Shown piece after piece: positions 52,056 to 55,009 of a DNA stretch of 55,009 nt (position 1 is the first letter of the stretch; every line of letters starts with the position of its first letter). Source of the stretch: an uncultured bacterium (GTDB lineage: Bacteria; Cyanobacteriota; Vampirovibrionia; Gastranaerophilales; Gastranaerophilaceae); NCBI GenBank assembly GCA_949293185.1, contig CASFCQ010000022.1, positions 1-55,009 of the forward strand. Reading direction: 5' to 3'. The position numbers and the translations under genes are program-made. The notes below the pieces were generated by a model that was not told where the DNA came from, made no database searches, and saw only the letters and a list, made by a program, of their open reading frames with translations.

Positions 52056-53069
52056 TTATTGAACTTTAGTTCCGTCAAGCATTTGTTTGATACCATCAAC
52101 AGAACTCAAGATGCCTGTTGCTTCGTAAGGCATATAAACAACTTTGTTGTTTTCGCCTTCAACCATTTGTTTAAGAGTATCAAGATATCTTACGGCAATA
52201 AGGTATTTGTCAGGTTGTCCGTGATCTTGAATAGCTTCGATAGTTTTGTTGATTGCGGTAGCTTCAGCTTCTGCCTGTTTTACGCGGGCTGCAGCCTGAC
52301 CTTCTGCGATAAGTCTTGCGGCTTCTTTTTCACCTTCCGCTTCAAGAATTGCGGATTGTTTTTGACCTTCGGCTTTGTTAATTGCGGCAGTTTTTTCACC
52401 TTCTGCTTTTAAAATGGCAGCCTGTTTTAAACCTTCTGCTTCATAGATAGCGGCACGTTTTTCTCTTTCAGCTTTAACCTGTTTTTCCATTGATGCTTGA
52501 ACATCAGCCGGCGGGGTGATTTCTTGAAGTTCGATTCTGTTAACTTTTACACCCCATTTGTTTGACGCTTCGTCAAGAGTTTCTCTCAATTTTGCGTTGA
52601 TTGTATCACGGGAAGAAAGTGTTTCATCAAGCACCATATCCCCGATTACGTTTCTCATTGTAGTGAGGGTAAGTTTTTCGATTGCTTCGGGAAGGTTCTG
52701 GATACGGTAAACAACACTTTTTGCATCCATAATCTGGAAGTAAATTAAAGCGTTGATTGAAATAGATACGTTATCTTTTGTGATTACGTTTTGTCTTGGG
52801 ATATCCATTACGGATTCACGCAGGTCAATAACTGTTTTTTCCGAATAGAAGGAGTATGCTCTTCCGTCCACTGTTTTTTGAGTATCTTTCCATTGAATTT
52901 TACGCGGATATTCAAAAAACGGTATGATTAAATGAAACCCTGCGTAAAGAACTTTTTCAAAAGCACCGAGCCTTTCAATAATCATAGCTTCTTCCTGTTG
53001 GATAATTTTGATACCTGCAAGAAAGTAGCAGACTATCAACACCAGTAATACAATTAGTAAAATTCCCAT
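52056..53069 (-). CDS. SPFH/band 7 (stomatin/QmcA-like) membrane protein
   Basis: A 337-residue membrane-anchored scaffold protein. A single N-terminal helix (LLIVLLVLIVCYFLAGI) is followed by the SPFH domain (about 20-190: EEAMIIERLGAFEKVLYAGFHLIIPF, DNVSISINALIYFQI, WGVKVNRIELQEITPP). A coiled stretch follows with about four 11-residue repeats of the form AI-x-x-AEG-x-K-x-A (about 210-260). Such proteins organise membrane microdomains. It is coupled to NfeD, its usual partner, and to a second short SPFH gene. ATG follows AAGGAGAG. Confidence 0.93.
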   Translation of the reverse strand: MGILLIVLLVLIVCYFLAGIKIIQQEEAMIIERLGAFEKVLYAGFHLIIPFFEYPRKIQWKDTQKTVDGRAYSFYSEKTVIDLRESVMDIPRQNVITKDNVSISINALIYFQIMDAKSVVYRIQNLPEAIEKLTLTTMRNVIGDMVLDETLSSRDTINAKLRETLDEASNKWGVKVNRIELQEITPPADVQASMEKQVKAEREKRAAIYEAEGLKQAAILKAEGEKTAAINKAEGQKQSAILEAEGEKEAARLIAEGQAAARVKQAEAEATAINKTIEAIQDHGQPDKYLIAVRYLDTLKQMVEGENNKVVYMPYEATGILSSVDGIKQMLDGTKVQ

Positions 53070-53102
53070 TTTCTCTCCTTTTCCTTTTTTAGTATTTTGT
53101 TA

Positions 53103-53621
53103 TCAAAAATTTTGTCTGATTCCGTTAGTATCCGTTATTTGTTTAAGTTCAAATTTTAAAATTTTTACCCCCCATTTTTGTGCATATTCATTTGCCGTAT
53201 CTGTTACGTTTTGAGTGAGTTGATGCAAGTATTCTATCTGGTCAACACCGTCTGGTGCATCTAAAAGCCTGCTTTGTATAATACCCGCACAAAGCTGATT
53301 TATCGCATCAAACAGATAATCCACTTCATATACTGCTTTATAAGAATCTTCAATCTTATATGTAATATCAGCTTTCATCTGCAGTTGTGATTTGTCTTTT
53401 GCAAAGAAGATTCTGTTGTCTTTCGGGAAGTGAAAAATTTCTTCGGTTGTTTTAATTTTGCCGTTGTTAATGTATTTTTTAGGATTTGCCGGATTTTGCA
53501 GACCTCTGGGTTTTTCCGCAAATGGCAGCAAAAAATGGACGCCTTCGGTGAGTTTTCTGTGAAATTTGCCGAACCTTTCCACGATTATTTCTTCATTTTT
53601 CCCGACAAAAATTACACACAT
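53103..53621 (-). CDS. Truncated SPFH-domain protein without anchor or coiled tail
   Basis: A 172-residue paralogue of the next gene that consists of the SPFH domain only: VGKNEEIIVERFGKFHRKLTEGVHFLLPF at the start and WGVKILKFELKQITDTNG at the end. It stops where the longer protein continues into its AEG-repeat tail. No proper transmembrane helix precedes the domain. The ATG overlaps the NfeD stop (TAATG), and the longer SPFH gene follows after 33 nt. It may modulate the long form as a subunit without a tail, or be a degenerating copy; intact frame and ribosome coupling favour function. Confidence 0.8.
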   Translation of the reverse strand: MCVIFVGKNEEIIVERFGKFHRKLTEGVHFLLPFAEKPRGLQNPANPKKYINNGKIKTTEEIFHFPKDNRIFFAKDKSQLQMKADITYKIEDSYKAVYEVDYLFDAINQLCAGIIQSRLLDAPDGVDQIEYLHQLTQNVTDTANEYAQKWGVKILKFELKQITDTNGIRQNF

Positions 53622-54061
53622 TAATTGGAATTCTTTCTTTCTACATACATAACCATATTTTCGGTTTTTGCAATTATGACGAGTTCACCTTCGTTAAATA
53701 CATCGTTTTCGTTAAGAGATACTGCAGGCCATTCTTCATCAAATATGTAAATACGTCCGCCGTCTTTTGTAACTGTTTTTATAACTTTTGCCGCTTTGCC
53801 TGTATACATATCAACGGTTTCGTTTTCCGGTTTATTTTTGTATCTCACAAGCACCGGTCTGAGCCAGATTAAAAATATTACCGAAAATACCGCAAAAATT
53901 ATCACCTGAACAATCGGCAGAATCCCGCAAGCAGCACAAATCGCAGCTATAAAACACGCCAGTGCAAGGTTAAAGAAAAACATTACAGGAGTAAACATTT
54001 CTATAATAAAAAACACAACCCCTGCTATACACCATAGCTGCCAGGCATTAAATATATCCAT
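53621..54061 (-). CDS. NfeD-like membrane protein
   Basis: A 146-residue short NfeD. Hydrophobic helices fill the first 70 residues (LWCIAGVVFFIIEMFTPVMFFFNLALACFIAAICAACG, VIIFAVFSVIFLIWLRPVL), then an OB-fold soluble domain (YTGKAAKVIKTVTKDGGRIYIFDEEWPAVS, FNEGELVIIAKTENMVMYVE). NfeD proteins are partners of SPFH proteins in the same operon, in agreement with the next two genes. It has its own promoter at 54094-54122. It lacks the N-terminal serine protease of long NfeD forms. Confidence 0.92.
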   Translation of the reverse strand: MDIFNAWQLWCIAGVVFFIIEMFTPVMFFFNLALACFIAAICAACGILPIVQVIIFAVFSVIFLIWLRPVLVRYKNKPENETVDMYTGKAAKVIKTVTKDGGRIYIFDEEWPAVSLNENDVFNEGELVIIAKTENMVMYVERKNSN

Positions 54062-54093
54062 TAAGACCTCATAAATTATGTAAATACATATTT

Positions 54094-54122
54094 ATTATAA
54101 AGTTTTTTGCCGGCAACCGCAA
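54094..54122 (-). promoter_or_regulatory. Sigma-70-type promoter for nfeD-SPFH genes
   Basis: TTGCGG (54117-54122) and TATAAT (54094-54099) are 17 nt apart on the minus strand, about 30 nt before the NfeD ATG. Confidence 0.7.
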
Positions 54123-54123
54123 T

Positions 54124-54160
54124 ATCAATCCCCCTTATGGTTTAGAGTCGGGGGACTGAT
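54124..54160 (-). terminator. Hairpin after the DUF2769-like gene
   Basis: An 11-bp stem ATCAGTCCCCC/GGGGGATTGAT (one G-T pair) with a 15-base loop lies 18 nt past the stop codon. No T-run follows, so it may be a weak terminator or an mRNA 3' stabiliser. Confidence 0.45.
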
Positions 54161-54177
54161 AAGATTTTATAAAAAGT

Positions 54178-54456
54178 TTAGTACCCGCCCTCTGTTATAC
54201 AGTAGTGTCCTTCTTCGAGGTTATATTTGTCGTGGACTCTGCAAACATTACAAAGGCAGCCTTTATCTTCGTCTATGCATCTGCTTTTTGTATAAGCACA
54301 AAACAGGTTTTCAAGCCCTTCAACATTTTCTATACCTTTAAGCATATCAACTAGGTTGTGCGGAACTTCTTTTATCTTGCAGGAAGTTGTATAAGAAGGG
54401 CATTTTAGGCAATTACACATTTCTAAATTTTCTTTTGTTTTTTCTACCTGACTCAT
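54178..54456 (-). CDS. Cys-rich small protein (DUF2769-like)
   Basis: A 92-residue protein with ten Cys, arranged as CNCLKCPSYTTSCK, FCAYTKSRC, GCLCNVCRVHDKY and a late HYC. The KCPSY opening and GCLC-x2-C pattern match the DUF2769 family as I know it, seen in anaerobes. Metal or Fe-S binding is likely but unproven. It is 13 nt after the ferritin-like gene, so the two may act in metal handling or oxidative defence. ATG follows AAGGAGAT-like sequence. Confidence 0.75.
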   Translation of the reverse strand: MSQVEKTKENLEMCNCLKCPSYTTSCKIKEVPHNLVDMLKGIENVEGLENLFCAYTKSRCIDEDKGCLCNVCRVHDKYNLEEGHYCITEGGY

Positions 54457-54469
54457 AAAAATCTCCTTT

Positions 54470-54787
54470 TTATCTCGGCTCTTTTTTGTCGTTTATCATA
54501 TCTTCTACTTCATGAGCACCTTCGGCATAGTGTTTTGCTTCCTGAGGGTCAAGAGTGATAAGCAGTTTGAAAAGCTCGCCGGCATGTTCTTTTTCTTCGT
54601 TTGCAATGTCTGTTAAAACTTTATGTACCAGCTCATTATCTGTTGATTCTTTAACCTGTTCATAAAGCTGGATTGCTTCGTATTCGGCAGCTATATTAAA
54701 GCGGATTCCTCTAATCAGTTCCTCTTTTGTCAATTTTTTATCGCAATGCTGAACATTGCAAGAATTGTTAAATTGAGGCATATTCAT
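54470..54787 (-). CDS. Small ferritin-like (rubrerythrin/encapsulated-ferritin type) protein
   Basis: A 105-residue two-helix ferritin-like protein. The first helix has FNIAAEYEAIQLYEQV with the Glu ligands; the second has IANEEKEHAGELFKLL with the E-x-x-H motif. A full four-helix diiron site would need dimerisation, as in encapsulin cargo ferritins. The acidic C-terminus (HEVEDMINDKKEPR) could hold a targeting signal, but no encapsulin gene is in the window. The N-terminal stretch has two Cys (NNSCNVQHCDKK). ATG follows AGGAGAT. First gene in its unit before the contig end. Confidence 0.85.
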   Translation of the reverse strand: MNMPQFNNSCNVQHCDKKLTKEELIRGIRFNIAAEYEAIQLYEQVKESTDNELVHKVLTDIANEEKEHAGELFKLLITLDPQEAKHYAEGAHEVEDMINDKKEPR

Positions 54788-54840
54788 ATCTCCTTAATCT
54801 GTAGCAATGTTATTTTAATAATAAATTTTGCAGATTAAAT

Positions 54841-54880
54841 TGCCCGGCAGATTATGAAACCTGTCGGGCAGTAATGTTTT
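54841..54880 (+). terminator. Hairpin near the right end
   Basis: The stem TGCCCGGCAG (54841-54850) / CTGTCGGGCA (54861-54870) is followed on the plus strand by GTAATGTTTTT. It lies between the ferritin-like gene's start and the terminal repeat. Which gene it serves is unclear, since none is seen beyond it. Nothing else is seen in 54788-54910. Confidence 0.45.
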
Positions 54881-54910
54881 TATAATTTGAAAACGGATTT
54901 TGTATTAAAG

Positions 54911-55009
54911 TGTCCGAGAAAAATTCGTTATAAGGCTCTGCCGAACAAAAGCAGCCGGTGGCTGGTTTTGTGAGAGGTAAGCGACGTGAACGAATTTTTG
55001 GAGTGTCAC
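54911..55009 (-). repeat. Terminal copy of the palindromic repeat, inverted
   Basis: Exact reverse complement of positions 1-99. With the opposite end it forms inverted terminal copies. The exact length and exact ends make an assembly-graph break in a multicopy repeat the simplest explanation. Confidence 0.9.

Noticed and set aside
1-55009. Reading the window as a transposon or linear replicon bounded by inverted repeats
   Set aside because: Content is housekeeping, there is no transposase, telomere resolvase or partition gene, and an extra internal repeat copy points to an assembly break.

Overview
The window is an AT-rich bacterial chromosomal segment, dense in genes, with about 48 protein genes and no tRNA, rRNA, insertion sequence, prophage or CRISPR array that I can see. 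Gene content fits a Cyanobacteriota relative of the non-photosynthetic Melainabacteria/Vampirovibrionia type: pheS and pheT lie far apart, MetK is long with a cyanobacterial-type insertion, LPS heptose genes are present, two short flagellins occur, and several small lineage-type hypotheticals are mixed with standard housekeeping genes. This placement is inference (about 0.7). The first and last 99 bases are exact inverted copies of one palindromic repeat, so the window is probably a complete contig that broke at repeat copies.

Layout. 0.2-9.7 kb, all minus strand: a heptosyltransferase, a small conserved gene, three DUF3137-type paralogues, then (upstream in transcription) folD, a CooC-type metal ATPase, a MetE/UroD-like zinc methyltransferase and a DUF2339 membrane protein. 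The last two carry near-identical promoter/leader modules. 9.9-17.8 kb, minus: secreted protein, peptidase T-like, DUF4127, ilvN-ilvB, a GT87-like membrane protein and metK, which has a structured leader that may be a SAM-sensing element. 18.1-26.6 kb: hsp20 (+), then minus: UPF0210 + ACT pair, birA, a secreted protein, rpmI-rplT, a small hydrophobic protein with a strong promoter and switch-like leader, an amidase and lysS. 26.8-31.5 kb, plus: PC4-like protein, priA, pheS, GNAT. 31.5-41.1 kb: fusA (-), a SWIM/SNF2 helicase (+), two flagellins (-), adk-map (+). 41.2-52 kb, minus: rfaE2-rfaE1, a PpiC lipoprotein, mfd, tatD, a HEAT-like protein, pheT. 52-55 kb, minus: long and short SPFH proteins with NfeD, a Cys-rich DUF2769-like protein and a small ferritin-like protein.

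Working together: rfaE1/rfaE2/GT9 point to ADP-heptose synthesis and transfer to LPS, although the rfaE1 product has lost its catalytic Asp. FolD, the MetE-like enzyme, the CooC-like ATPase and MetK suggest a C1/methionine/SAM theme. The most interesting items are: (1) the metK leader, a three-way-junction-like RNA whose basal stem overlaps the ribosome binding site and fits no SAM riboswitch consensus I recall; (2) the duplicated promoter/leader palindrome shared by the DUF2339 and MetE-like genes, with a partial third copy at the CooC-like gene; (3) the degenerate RfaE1 kinase; (4) the nested palindromes and shared 16-bp motif upstream of the two flagellins; (5) two families of small palindromic repeats, one with compensatory base changes.
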